From Pseudomonadota bacterium (lineage in GTDB: Bacteria; Pseudomonadota; Gammaproteobacteria; Acidiferrobacterales; Acidiferrobacteraceae): a stretch of DNA of 8,093 nucleotides. Every line of letters starts with the position of its first letter. Positions within the stretch are counted from its first letter, which is position 1. Shown in pieces: positions 1-7,687 of this stretch. A program made the translations under genes and the position numbers. A model generated the notes under the pieces. That model saw nothing but the letters and a program-made list of their open reading frames with translations. It made no database searches and was not told the DNA's origin. The DNA is taken from assembly GCA_021795255.1 (NCBI GenBank), contig JAJYPQ010000158.1, positions 1 to 8,093 on the forward strand, written 5' to 3'.

Positions 1-480
1 GAGACACGCGCGACTCGGGATTTCTTTGCCTATCGTGATCACGGCGCGCCATTTGGCAAACCTCGCGCCCATCTGCCGGTATTCAACCAGACGCTCCCGC
101 AGCCGGTCGAGCCCTTCGGTAACCTTTTCTCCCGGATGGGCGGCAAGCTCCTTGGCGCCCGCGTCCACCTTGATTCCAGGGACAATGCCCGCTTTTGCCA
201 ACACCGTCAGAAATGGGGTTCCATCCGCCGTCGCCTGCCGTATGGTCTCGTCGTACAAAATCGCGCTGCTGATATAGTCTCCGAGTCCTGGCGTTGTCAG
301 GATCAGCTCCCGCCAAGCACGCCGCGCGTCCACAGTTTGGGGGATCCCGAGTTTGGCAAACCGCCGGCTGCTGGTCGGGTTGCTCTCATCCATAGCAAGT
401 ATTCCCTTACCTGCCTGCATCATCGCCTGCGTCGTGGCAACAAGATCGCGCACCGCCGGTGTCACTTCGCGCAGACCCAT
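1..480 (-). CDS. Class I fructose-bisphosphate aldolase, N-terminal part (cut by window edge)
   Basis: The 160 visible residues match the start of the class I (Schiff-base, metal-independent) fructose-1,6-bisphosphate aldolase family shared with animals and plants. The enzyme splits or forms fructose-1,6-bisphosphate from glyceraldehyde-3-phosphate and dihydroxyacetone phosphate, in glycolysis, gluconeogenesis and the Calvin cycle. Visible family signatures are GKGILAMDES at residues 24-33 (Asp31 equals the catalytic Asp33 of the muscle enzyme), GIKVD at 102-106 with Lys104, and FAKWR at 141-145 with Lys143; these match muscle Lys107 and Lys146. The Schiff-base lysine would lie beyond the window edge, so intactness cannot be judged. 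The start at 480 is preceded by AAGGAGGT at a normal distance. The gene is read away from the dioxygenase gene on the same strand and has its own promoter. It is the eukaryote-like class I type, not the E. coli FbaB/DhnA type. Identification is firm; a role in CO2 fixation is inferred from the nearby RuBisCO genes. Confidence 0.92.
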   Translation of the reverse strand, partial: MGLREVTPAVRDLVATTQAMMQAGKGILAMDESNPTSSRRFAKLGIPQTVDARRAWRELILTTPGLGDYISSAILYDETIRQATADGTPFLTVLAKAGIVPGIKVDAGAKELAAHPGEKVTEGLDRLRERLVEYRQMGARFAKWRAVITIGKEIPSRACL

Positions 481-581
481 ACCATACCTCCTTGGTCGAT
501 TCTAAGATTGCCGTACTGAGAGCGCACCTCCTTGTAAATACCTTAAAATGCGTCTCCCGCACGCAACAGCGACTATTTCAA

Positions 582-609
582 AGTATACGCGTAGACAATA
601 TCCCTGCAA
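582..609 (-). promoter_or_regulatory. Candidate sigma70-type promoter of the aldolase gene
   Basis: Read on the minus strand, TTGCAG (604-609) is followed after 16 bases by TATACT (582-587). The -10 matches the consensus at five of six positions and the -35 at three of six. It lies about 100 bases upstream of the aldolase start, in an AT-richer stretch between the dioxygenase stop and the aldolase start. This implies separate transcription and a leader of roughly 95 bases. It was judged by eye only. Confidence 0.45.
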
Positions 610-653
610 GTCTACTTTATTCTATATCGCGCGTAATTTTCCGTTGGTTTCTG

Positions 654-1502
654 TTAATGAGTCCGCGCGCCGCCTGCAGGTTTGCGGAAATCACCCAAAA
701 CCGGCTTCTGATGTCCGCTAACCGTGCCGAGCTCTACCGCAAGCATGGAAAGCGATCCTCCCTCGATACCGGAGACCGGGAAGCGAACGAGGTCGCCTGG
801 TTGTCGCGTGCCGAGAACGTAGAGCAGCGGCAGATAGTGGTCCGGCGTGGGGATCGCCAGGGCCGCATCGGGTCCGAGCGTTTCATACTGGATGAGCGGC
901 GCATTGTCACCGGCGCGCATCAACTCCTGGACTTTATTGTCAAAGCGCGCCGCCCAGTCGTAAGGTTCCTGCGATGGCTTATCCCAGGCATACATACGGA
1001 GATTATGTATGAGATTGCCGCTTCCAAGGATCAGCACACCCTCGTCCCGCAAAGGCGCGAGCGCGCGGCCGATCCCAAAGTGGTAGTCGGCGGCCTTCGT
1101 CGCATCGATACTAAGCTGTACGACCGGAACATCGGCATTTGGATAGACATGGCGCAGGACCGACCATGTGCCATGATCGAGCCCCCAGCTCTCATCGAGG
1201 CTTACCGCAAGTGGCGCCAGGAGTCGTTGGATCTCGTGGGCAAGCACAGGATCACCCGGTGCCGGATACTGCACCTGGTAGAGCTCCTGCGGAAATCCGC
1301 CAAAATCATGAAGGGTCCTCGGGGTCGCTACGGCGGTCACTGCCGTTTTAGACCCATACCAGTGCGCCGAGATCGCCAAAATCGCCCTGGGCCTTGGCAT
1401 CTTTTCACCCAACCGCCGCCAGGCCCGGGTGTAATCGTTACTTGCCAAAGCCTGCATGGGATTGCCATGCCCCAAAAAGACCGCCGGAATCCTGTCGGCC
1501 AT
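654..1502 (-). CDS. ygiD: Extradiol ring-cleavage dioxygenase, YgiD (4,5-DOPA dioxygenase)/LigB family
   Basis: This 282-residue protein belongs to the class III extradiol dioxygenase (LigB) family and resembles E. coli YgiD and plant DODA, which open the aromatic ring of catechols such as DOPA using a metal ion and O2. Four conserved histidines are in place: His12 in GHGNP, His47 in SAHW, His110 in WGLDHGTW and His222 in PTPDHYLPLLY. HDFGGFP (65-71) and GSGNLIHNLR (160-169) are further family signatures. There is no signal peptide, so it should be cytoplasmic. A GAGAGGTG sequence about eight bases upstream supports the start at 1502, and the length suits the family. No aromatic-degradation genes are nearby, so the true substrate is unknown. 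The family assignment is strong; DOPA as substrate is carried over from homologues. Confidence 0.88.
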   Translation of the reverse strand: MADRIPAVFLGHGNPMQALASNDYTRAWRRLGEKMPRPRAILAISAHWYGSKTAVTAVATPRTLHDFGGFPQELYQVQYPAPGDPVLAHEIQRLLAPLAVSLDESWGLDHGTWSVLRHVYPNADVPVVQLSIDATKAADYHFGIGRALAPLRDEGVLILGSGNLIHNLRMYAWDKPSQEPYDWAARFDNKVQELMRAGDNAPLIQYETLGPDAALAIPTPDHYLPLLYVLGTRQPGDLVRFPVSGIEGGSLSMLAVELGTVSGHQKPVLGDFRKPAGGARTH

Positions 1503-1799
1503 CGACCGGCACCTCTCTCATCCCGTTGACCAAACGGCTCTTATTGCGGCAATACGAGCCCTGGTCCCATACACCGGGTTGGTTTGAGCGCTACGAATCC
1601 TTTCCCCCGCCAGACATAGGCGCGCCGAAGGCTTTTAATCCCCTGGATGCCCTGCGGGGCTCGGCCCTTCGTAGCCTAAGATCCTCTGGCGCCCGTCAAA
1701 GGCCAGGACGGGGATGCCTCATAAGGATTCTTTTGCATACGCGCGCCCGCGTTTGGCAGGTCTCCAGCATCGAGCCCCTCCCGATGCGCCGGCCAAAGA
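1503..1799. other. Gene-free stretch, possibly with a decayed gene
   Basis: These 297 bases separate the dioxygenase start from the Spy-like gene stop, both on the minus strand. No intact coding region with a ribosome binding site or recognisable family was found on either strand, and the plus-strand open frame running through here has no recognisable protein character. No clear terminator or canonical promoter is visible. The only hint of content is a short minus-strand segment at 1635-1718, listed separately. Confidence 0.5.
1635..1718 (-). pseudogene. Possible thioredoxin/glutaredoxin-like C-terminal remnant
   Basis: On the minus strand, a 27-codon stretch closed by TAA reads GIPVLAFDGRQRILGYEG and then a Gly/Pro-rich tail. 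The pattern of a cis-proline (IPV), a beta strand, a DG turn and ILGY/ILGF is typical of the second half of glutaredoxin-like folds. A stop codon lies directly upstream in this frame, and no CxxC motif was found in frame. It could be a gene broken by frameshifts, or chance. The match is from memory of the fold pattern and is weak. Confidence 0.2.
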
Positions 1800-2300
1800 T
1801 CAGTGGTGCATCATCATGAAGCGCATCGGTGGCATGTGACGATACATATCGATAAGCTTGTGCCACTGATCAGCCGACAATGTCTTGCGCACGATACGCA
1901 CTTGGGCGACCTCAAGATCCAACAAGCGCGCATGATCATGATCCAGACGGTTTAGGATATCATGCACGGTCCCCTGCGCTGCGCCTTGCAGTAAAGCCTT
2001 ACGGAGCGCCCTTTTGTCATTACGCAGGCGCTTCATGAGCGGCACCGCGACACGCATATGGCGGTTATGCCACACAGCCAGCACGCTCACCTGTCGGTCA
2101 CTAAGATGCAGACTGTAAGACCGCATCTCCGCCAACGGCAGGACCATGGGAACCATAAAATGACGGAAGGCCCTCTGGTGCATCCCGGCATGGCACCCCG
2201 GGGGTGGCGAGCCCATGGGCTTCATGGAAGGCATGGCAAATGCCGTTCCCGTGGCAAGCAGACCGAGCAGCGCAAACATCAATCGCGATTTCGACATCAT
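1800..2300 (-). CDS. Exported Met/His-rich Spy/CpxP-like periplasmic protein
   Basis: This 166-residue protein starts with a clear Sec signal peptide: a basic MMSKSR, a hydrophobic core, and a probable signal peptidase I site after AFA at residue 22. The mature part is predicted to be helical and carries two motifs like the LTxxQ repeats of the Spy/CpxP/ZraP family: LSDRQ at 66-70 and LSADQWHKLI at 141-150. Family members are periplasmic chaperones or metal-stress sensors. The protein is unusually rich in methionine and histidine, with one Cys at 36 and a Met/His-rich tail at 152-166, which could bind metals such as copper. AAGGAG seven bases before the ATG at 2300 supports the start; a second ATG follows at once. 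It appears to be monocistronic, with no two-component genes beside it. Family membership is fairly likely by motif; metal binding is inferred. Confidence 0.65.
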   Translation of the reverse strand: MMSKSRLMFALLGLLATGTAFAMPSMKPMGSPPPGCHAGMHQRAFRHFMVPMVLPLAEMRSYSLHLSDRQVSVLAVWHNRHMRVAVPLMKRLRNDKRALRKALLQGAAQGTVHDILNRLDHDHARLLDLEVAQVRIVRKTLSADQWHKLIDMYRHMPPMRFMMMHH

Positions 2301-2346
2301 TTCAGGCTCCTTTCATAAACAATTAACCACATATCCCGTGACCGCC

Positions 2347-2375
2347 ATTATGCTAGTAAAGATTAATCCGAACCA
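2347..2375 (-). promoter_or_regulatory. Weak candidate promoter of the Spy-like gene
   Basis: On the minus strand, CATAAT (2347-2352) lies about 46 bases before the start codon at 2300, with TGGTTC (2370-2375) 17 bases further upstream. The -10 is a good match and the -35 is poor, so expression may need an activator. Judged by eye only. Confidence 0.3.
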
Positions 2376-2444
2376 GGACCGGAAGATGTAGTTTTCTGCA
2401 ACAGGTCGGCCAACGCGCCACACCCGCCGCGACCGTCCTCTCAT

Positions 2445-3356
2445 TTACGGGCCCAGACGATTGGACTCGGCTGCGTATTCGCGCAGATAATCACGAAATG
2501 CACTGGCGACAAGCGACGGCGATTTGCCCTTGCGGTTAACGACATACCAGGATCGGGCGATCGGCAGATGCTCGACATCAAGCACTTTCAGGTGGCCCGA
2601 GGCGATCTCCATCATGATCGTATGACGCGATAATATGGACACCCCGAAATGCGCCATGATGGCCTGCTTTATGGCCTCGTTGCTCTCAAGATCCATGCGC
2701 ACACGCACCTTGAGCCCGTGCTCGGCAAACAAGCGCTCAGTGGCAGCGCGGGTTCCCGAGCCTGGCTCCCGCAACAGAAATGGCTCCTCGGCAAAACGTC
2801 TCAACGGTATTTGTTTTTGGTCTGCGAGCGGATGATCGTTCGACGCCACTGCCACGAGCGAATTGGCCAGGAAGGCTTCGGCATCCACCTCGATTTCCTC
2901 GGGCGGCTGACCCAAGATATAAAAATCGTCTTTATTGGCGATAAGCCGCTCGATGATATGGGCGCGATTGCAGACCTTAAGAGATGCCTCTATGGTCGGA
3001 TAACGTTCGCAGAACCGGCCCAGAATACCTGGCGCGAAATACTTGGCGGTGGTGACGACCGCGATACTCAAGGCGCCGCGCCTTACTCCCTTGAGATCTG
3101 CAAGCGCCATGTCGAAACGCGCCAGATCATCGAATATCTCGCGCGTCGTCTTATGAAGCTCGCGCCCGACCTCAGTCGGAAACACCCGCTTTCCTGCCTG
3201 TTCGAACAAGGGGTAGCCTACCGTCTGCGTAAGCTTTTTCATTTGCATGGACACGGTGGGTTGTGTCAAAAACAAATCCTCGGCTGCCTTGCGAAAACTT
3301 CCCAAACGCATAATAGCGTCAAAGACTTCCAGTTGGCGAAAGGTGCTATGGCGCAT
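2445..3356 (-). CDS. cbbR: CbbR, LysR-type regulator of the RuBisCO operon
   Basis: This 303-residue protein is a full-length LysR-type transcription factor. An N-terminal winged helix-turn-helix (about residues 4-62) includes SFRKAAEDLFLTQPTVS and the family PLFEQ...R.F.PTEVG pattern. A linker helix and a periplasmic-binding-protein-like effector domain (about 90-295) follow. It lies divergent from cbbL, the classical arrangement for CbbR, which activates CO2-fixation genes in response to signals such as RuBP, PEP or NADPH in studied bacteria. GAGGGA upstream of the ATG at 3356 supports the start. The 231-base region shared with cbbL contains LysR-type dyads, so autoregulation is likely. LysR membership is certain. 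The CbbR name rests on gene order plus sequence character (for example the KDDFYILGQPPE segment near 142-153, like CbbR/CmpR proteins). The effector cannot be told from sequence. Confidence 0.9.
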   Translation of the reverse strand: MRHSTFRQLEVFDAIMRLGSFRKAAEDLFLTQPTVSMQMKKLTQTVGYPLFEQAGKRVFPTEVGRELHKTTREIFDDLARFDMALADLKGVRRGALSIAVVTTAKYFAPGILGRFCERYPTIEASLKVCNRAHIIERLIANKDDFYILGQPPEEIEVDAEAFLANSLVAVASNDHPLADQKQIPLRRFAEEPFLLREPGSGTRAATERLFAEHGLKVRVRMDLESNEAIKQAIMAHFGVSILSRHTIMMEIASGHLKVLDVEHLPIARSWYVVNRKGKSPSLVASAFRDYLREYAAESNRLGP

Positions 3357-3437
3357 ATTCGTTCCCTCGGATGCGAAAAGCCCTTGGAATATCTTGTGTT
3401 TTTCTCCGGCACGGACCTTATGTCCTATAGACTATCA

Positions 3438-3454
3438 TCTATCGTTTCGATAGA
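3438..3454. promoter_or_regulatory. cbbR operator: Dyad 1: LysR-type operator in the cbbR-cbbL region
   Basis: TCTATCG-TTT-CGATAGA is a perfect inverted repeat with seven-base arms. Its inner part, 3440-3452, fits the LysR-type T-N11-A rule. CTATC/GATAG words recur around it at 3432-3436, 3439-3443, 3449-3453 and 3464-3468. It is the more symmetrical of the two dyads and the farther from cbbL, as expected for the high-affinity recognition site of CbbR. Binding is inferred. Confidence 0.6.
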
Positions 3455-3459
3455 AAACA

Positions 3460-3486
3460 TTGACTATCCTTTATCTCATTTCAAAT
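3460..3486 (+). promoter_or_regulatory. Tentative cbbL promoter
   Basis: TTGACT (3460-3465) is a near-consensus -35. No good -10 stands at 17 bases; the best nearby candidate is TCAAAT (3481-3486) at a short 15-base spacing. Such a weak core promoter overlapping an activator site fits a CbbR-dependent promoter, but the assignment is uncertain. Confidence 0.25.
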
Positions 3487-3488
3487 GA
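3461..3488. promoter_or_regulatory. cbbR operator: Dyad 2: promoter-proximal CbbR half-sites
   Basis: TCATTT-C-AAATGA (3476-3488) is a perfect inverted repeat. It fits both T-N11-A and the published CbbR consensus TNA-N7-TNA (TCA-N7-TGA). A second TNA-N7-TNA match, TGA-N7-TTA, lies just upstream at 3461-3473. The dyad centre is 36 bases from that of dyad 1, a spacing compatible with a recognition/activation site pair bound by one CbbR tetramer. It lies about 100 bases before the cbbL start. Confidence 0.5.
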
Positions 3489-5060
<1,572 letters not shown>

Positions 5061-5085
5061 GCGATCGATCAAGGAGACTACACTC

Positions 5086-5520
5086 ATGATGACAAACCCG
5101 GGCAATCGCCTGACTCAAGGGCAGTTCTCGTTTCTTCCCGACCTGACGGACGCGCAGATCACAGCGCAGATCAAGTATGCGTTGAAACAAGGCTGGGCGA
5201 TCGGCGTCGAATACACCGACGACCCACACCCACGCAACACCTATTGGGACATGTTCGGCATGCCAATGTTCGATCTGAAAGACCCCGCGGGCATCCTGAT
5301 GGAGATCAACAATTGCCGTAAGACCTTCCCCAATCACTACGTGCGCGTCACGGCGTTCGACTCATCGCAAGGATGGGAGACGCCGCGCATGTCCTATATC
5401 GTAAACCGCCCAAAGAAAGAACCGGGCTTTGGGCTCGTGCGCCAGGAGGTCGATGGGCGCCAAGTGCGGTACACGATCCATAGCTACGCCACGGACAGTC
5501 CGGAGTCCGAGCGGTATTGA
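5086..5520 (+). CDS. cbbS: RuBisCO small subunit, red-type (CbbS)
   Basis: This 144-residue protein is the small subunit that caps the L8 core of form I RuBis[17 protein letters not shown] near the N-terminus, [12 protein letters not shown] at about 43-54 and [19 protein letters not shown] are red-type signatures. The C-terminal part, roughly residues 110-144, ending [13 protein letters not shown], is the extension that in red-type enzymes forms a beta-hairpin lining the central solvent channel and aids assembly. AAGGAG nine bases before the ATG at 5086 supports this start; a second ATG follows directly. It sits 25 bases after cbbL and is surely cotranscribed with it. Segments such as [19 protein letters not shown] look closer to bacterial form IC small subunits than to plastid ones. 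Confidence 0.97.
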   Translation: MMTNPGNRLTQGQFSFLPDLTDAQITAQIKYALKQGWAIGVEYTDDPHPRNTYWDMFGMPMFDLKDPAGILMEINNCRKTFPNHYVRVTAFDSSQGWETPRMSYIVNRPKKEPGFGLVRQEVDGRQVRYTIHSYATDSPESERY

Positions 5521-5531
5521 AACCGAAACCT

Positions 5532-5558
5532 GACGGCGGCCACAAGCCGCCGTCTTTT
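5532..5558 (+). terminator. Rho-independent-type hairpin after cbbS
   Basis: GACGGCGGC (5532-5540), loop CACAA, and GCCGCCGTC (5546-5554) form a perfect nine-base-pair GC-rich stem followed directly by TTTT. It begins 11 bases after the cbbS stop and ends 56 bases before the cbbX start. The U-tract is short, so it probably acts as a partial terminator and/or 3' stabiliser of the cbbLS message, letting some transcription through to cbbX. Confidence 0.8.
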
Positions 5559-5614
5559 CCGTGGCAACGGTTTGCCACATCGCAAGCGAAATCCGTACCG
5601 TGGGAGAAAACGCG

Positions 5615-6559
5615 ATGAGTATGGGCGAAGAATCGCAGGCGGCAGGACCCAAGGACCTAAGCGACGATACCCGGGTCGATCTCGAGGCGGAGTTCAACGA
5701 TTCGCATGTAAAGGAGGTCCTTGACACGCTCGATCGCGAACTTATCGGTTTGCGGCCGGTCAAGACGCGTATCCGCGAGATCGCGGCCCTTTTGCTTGTC
5801 GATCGCCTGCGCCGACGCTACGCGCTGACCGCCGGGGCTCCGACGCTCCATATGTCCTTTACCGGCAATCCCGGGACCGGCAAGACCACGGTGGCCTTGC
5901 GCATGGCCGAGATTCTGCACCGCCTAGGTTATGTGCGCGAGGGTCATCTGATCGCCGTCACGCGCGACGATCTCGTCGGCCAATACATAGGCCACACCGC
6001 CCCCAAGACCAAGGAAGTCATTAAGAAGGCCATGGGCGGGGTACTGTTCGTCGACGAGGCCTACTATCTCTACAAGCCCGAGAACGAACGCGACTACGGG
6101 CAGGAGTCGATAGAGATCCTGCTGCAGATCATGGAAAATAACCGTGACGATCTCGTGGTAATCCTGGCGGGCTATAAGGACAAGATGGAACGGTTCTTCG
6201 CGAGCAACCCCGGCATGCGTTCGCGCATCGCCCATCACGTCGATTTCCCGGATTACTCCGCTCTTGAGCTCATGGCGATAGCAAAGCTCATGCTCGCCGA
6301 GCAAAACTATGGCTTTAGCCCGGCGGGCGAAAAGGCGTTTGCCGATTACATTCCGCTACGCATGAAGCTTGGGCACTTCGCCAACGCGCGCTCCATCCGC
6401 AACGCCCTCGACCGCGCGCGCCTACGGCAGGCCAATCGGCTGTTCGCCGGCAAACACCGGTCACTTACAAAACGCGACCTCATGACCATAGAGGCCGAGG
6501 ATGTGTTGGCAAGCCGCGTGTTTGGCGAAGGAGTCCCGGATACGGATCCGGCCCACTGA
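5615..6559 (+). CDS. cbbX: CbbX, red-type RuBisCO activase (AAA+ ATPase)
   Basis: This 314-residue AAA+ protein is the activase of red-type RuBisCO: its hexamer uses ATP to tug the C-terminal tail of CbbL and free active sites blocked by RuBP. Visible are Walker A GNPGTGKT (84-91), Walker B VLFVDEA (143-149), the pore-loop YIG (124-126; this tyrosine is needed for remodelling in the Rhodobacter enzyme), the arginine-finger region NPGMRSRI (about 198-205) and a sensor-2-like [13 protein letters not shown] near 257-269. Its length is close to the roughly 309 residues of Rhodobacter CbbX. The ATG at 5615 is chosen because GGGAG lies eight bases upstream; the in-frame GTG at 5561 adjoins the hairpin T-tract and has no good ribosome site. 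The position directly after cbbLS is typical. The stop abuts the convergent deaminase gene. Confidence 0.96.
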   Translation: MSMGEESQAAGPKDLSDDTRVDLEAEFNDSHVKEVLDTLDRELIGLRPVKTRIREIAALLLVDRLRRRYALTAGAPTLHMSFTGNPGTGKTTVALRMAEILHRLGYVREGHLIAVTRDDLVGQYIGHTAPKTKEVIKKAMGGVLFVDEAYYLYKPENERDYGQESIEILLQIMENNRDDLVVILAGYKDKMERFFASNPGMRSRIAHHVDFPDYSALELMAIAKLMLAEQNYGFSPAGEKAFADYIPLRMKLGHFANARSIRNALDRARLRQANRLFAGKHRSLTKRDLMTIEAEDVLASRVFGEGVPDTDPAH

Positions 6560-6582
6560 TCACGATCCCGGATCAGGGGCCG
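6549..6582. terminator. Possible bidirectional hairpin over the convergent stop codons
   Basis: CGGCCC (6549-6554), a bulged A, and CTGATC (6556-6561) pair with GATCAG (6571-6576) and GGGCCG (6577-6582) around a nine-base loop: 12 base pairs with one bulge. The element contains the stop codons of both cbbX and the deaminase gene. No T-tract follows on either strand, so it is not a classical intrinsic terminator. It could protect 3' ends or slow polymerases meeting head-on. Confidence 0.35.
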
Positions 6583-7597
6583 CCGCGAGGTCGTTTAGCG
6601 CCGCAATCCAGCGGGCCTTGTCATCCGCCCCGGCCCAACTTGCCTCGAGGCTATTGCGCGCAAGCCCGGCCCAGGTCGCGCGGTCGAACCCGAAGGCCGC
6701 GTGCACGGCGCGGATGTTGTCGTTCATGTAGCCCCCGAAGTAGGCGGGATCATCGCTATTGATCGTCACCCGCACACCGGCCGCCATCAGCGCCGGCAAG
6801 GTATGGTGCTTCATGGTGGGAAAGACCCGCAGACGCACGTTCGATAAGGGGCAAACCGTGAGCGCGACGCCATCGGCGGCGAGCCGCCGGACCAACGCCG
6901 GGTCTTCCACGGCGCGCACGCCGTGATCTATGCGCACCGCCCCCAGGACATCGAGGGCCTCGGTGATATACGACGCCGGACCTTCTTCGCCGGCATGGGC
7001 CACGACCCGCTTACCCAGGGATCGCACGCGCGCGAACACGCGCGCGAATTGCGCAGGCGGATGATCGCGTTCCGCGGAGTCGAGACCAAAACCATCGATG
7101 TCATCTAGAAACGGCTCGGCAGCGGCAAGCGTCGCAAACGCCTCCTCCTCGCTCAAGTGCCTGAGAAAGCACAAAATGAGGCGGCTTGTGATCCCGAAAC
7201 GCCGCGCGCCCTCGGCGCGAGCGGCATTGAGGCCCGCCATGACCTCGGCAAGCGGGATACCGCGCGCCGTATGGGTCTGGGGATCGAAAAAGATCTCGGC
7301 GTGGACGACGCCATCGGCGTGCGCCCGCCCAAGATAGGCCAGCATGAGGTCGGCGAAATCACGGCTGGTACGCAACACGTCCGCGCAGGCGTAGTAGAGG
7401 TCGAGAAACGACTGAAGATCGGTAAACGCCTTGGCGGCATGCAGCGCCTCCTCGTTGGCAAACGGCAAGACGAGTCGGTTGCGGCGCGCGAGCGCAAACG
7501 CGAGCTCGGGCTCGAGCGTCCCTTCGATATGCACATGCAATTCAGCCTTGGGCATGCGGCAGGCAAATTCGACAGCGGATAAAGCAGACAGTGGCAT
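6560..7597 (-). CDS. Adenine deaminase (adenosine deaminase superfamily)
   Basis: This 345-residue amidohydrolase deaminates a purine, most likely adenine to hypoxanthine in purine salvage. Zinc-site and catalytic motifs are complete: HVHIEGTLEPEL with His21 and His23, HAGEE with His201 and Glu204, RIDHGVR with His225, and NSDDPAYFGGY with Asp282 and Asp283; CPLSNVRLRVF is a further family signature. HIEGTLEPEL and AEIFFDPQTHT (about 100-110) are typical of the adenine deaminases related to fungal Aah1 and Pseudomonas PA0148, whereas adenosine deaminases usually have HLDGS. It is cytoplasmic, with no signal peptide. The ATG at 7597 is chosen because GGGAGGTG lies just upstream; the in-frame ATG at 7627 lacks such a site. 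The gene runs towards cbbX with no intervening base and is functionally unrelated to it. The family is certain; adenine rather than adenosine is a well-supported inference. Confidence 0.9.
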   Translation of the reverse strand: MPLSALSAVEFACRMPKAELHVHIEGTLEPELAFALARRNRLVLPFANEEALHAAKAFTDLQSFLDLYYACADVLRTSRDFADLMLAYLGRAHADGVVHAEIFFDPQTHTARGIPLAEVMAGLNAARAEGARRFGITSRLILCFLRHLSEEEAFATLAAAEPFLDDIDGFGLDSAERDHPPAQFARVFARVRSLGKRVVAHAGEEGPASYITEALDVLGAVRIDHGVRAVEDPALVRRLAADGVALTVCPLSNVRLRVFPTMKHHTLPALMAAGVRVTINSDDPAYFGGYMNDNIRAVHAAFGFDRATWAGLARNSLEASWAGADDKARWIAALNDLAAAPDPGS

Positions 7598-7687
7598 GAC
7601 ACCTCCCGGGAAACGCAAGGCGCCCATTATGCCCGATACCGCCTGGGCGCGCTCGGCCGACCGCGCAAGGCCGGCGGCACCTGCAAG

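Noticed and set aside
459..1529. Plus-strand 356-codon open frame across the dioxygenase gene
   Set aside because: It is antisense to the YgiD-like gene, whose metal-binding histidines and family motifs are intact; the plus-strand translation has no recognisable family character.
1394..1819. Plus-strand open frame across the gene-free gap
   Set aside because: It overlaps the dioxygenase start antisense, has no family resemblance and no good ribosome site; probably a chance product of GC-rich sequence.
2400..2444. GGTCG...CGACC stem after the cbbR stop (minus strand)
   Set aside because: A short five-base stem with a long, poorly paired interior and no T-tract; not convincing as a terminator.
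2649..3488. Plus-strand 279-codon open frame across cbbR
   Set aside because: It is antisense to cbbR and runs into the divergent control region; the translation resembles no known family and lacks a ribosome site.
5561..5614. GTG start adding 18 residues to CbbX
   Set aside because: It adjoins the T-tract of the hairpin with no ribosome site; the ATG at 5615 has GGGAG at good spacing and gives the normal CbbX length.
7598..7627. Upstream ATG adding 10 residues to the deaminase
   Set aside because: The added codons contain the GGGAGG ribosome site of the downstream ATG at 7597, and no comparable site precedes 7627.
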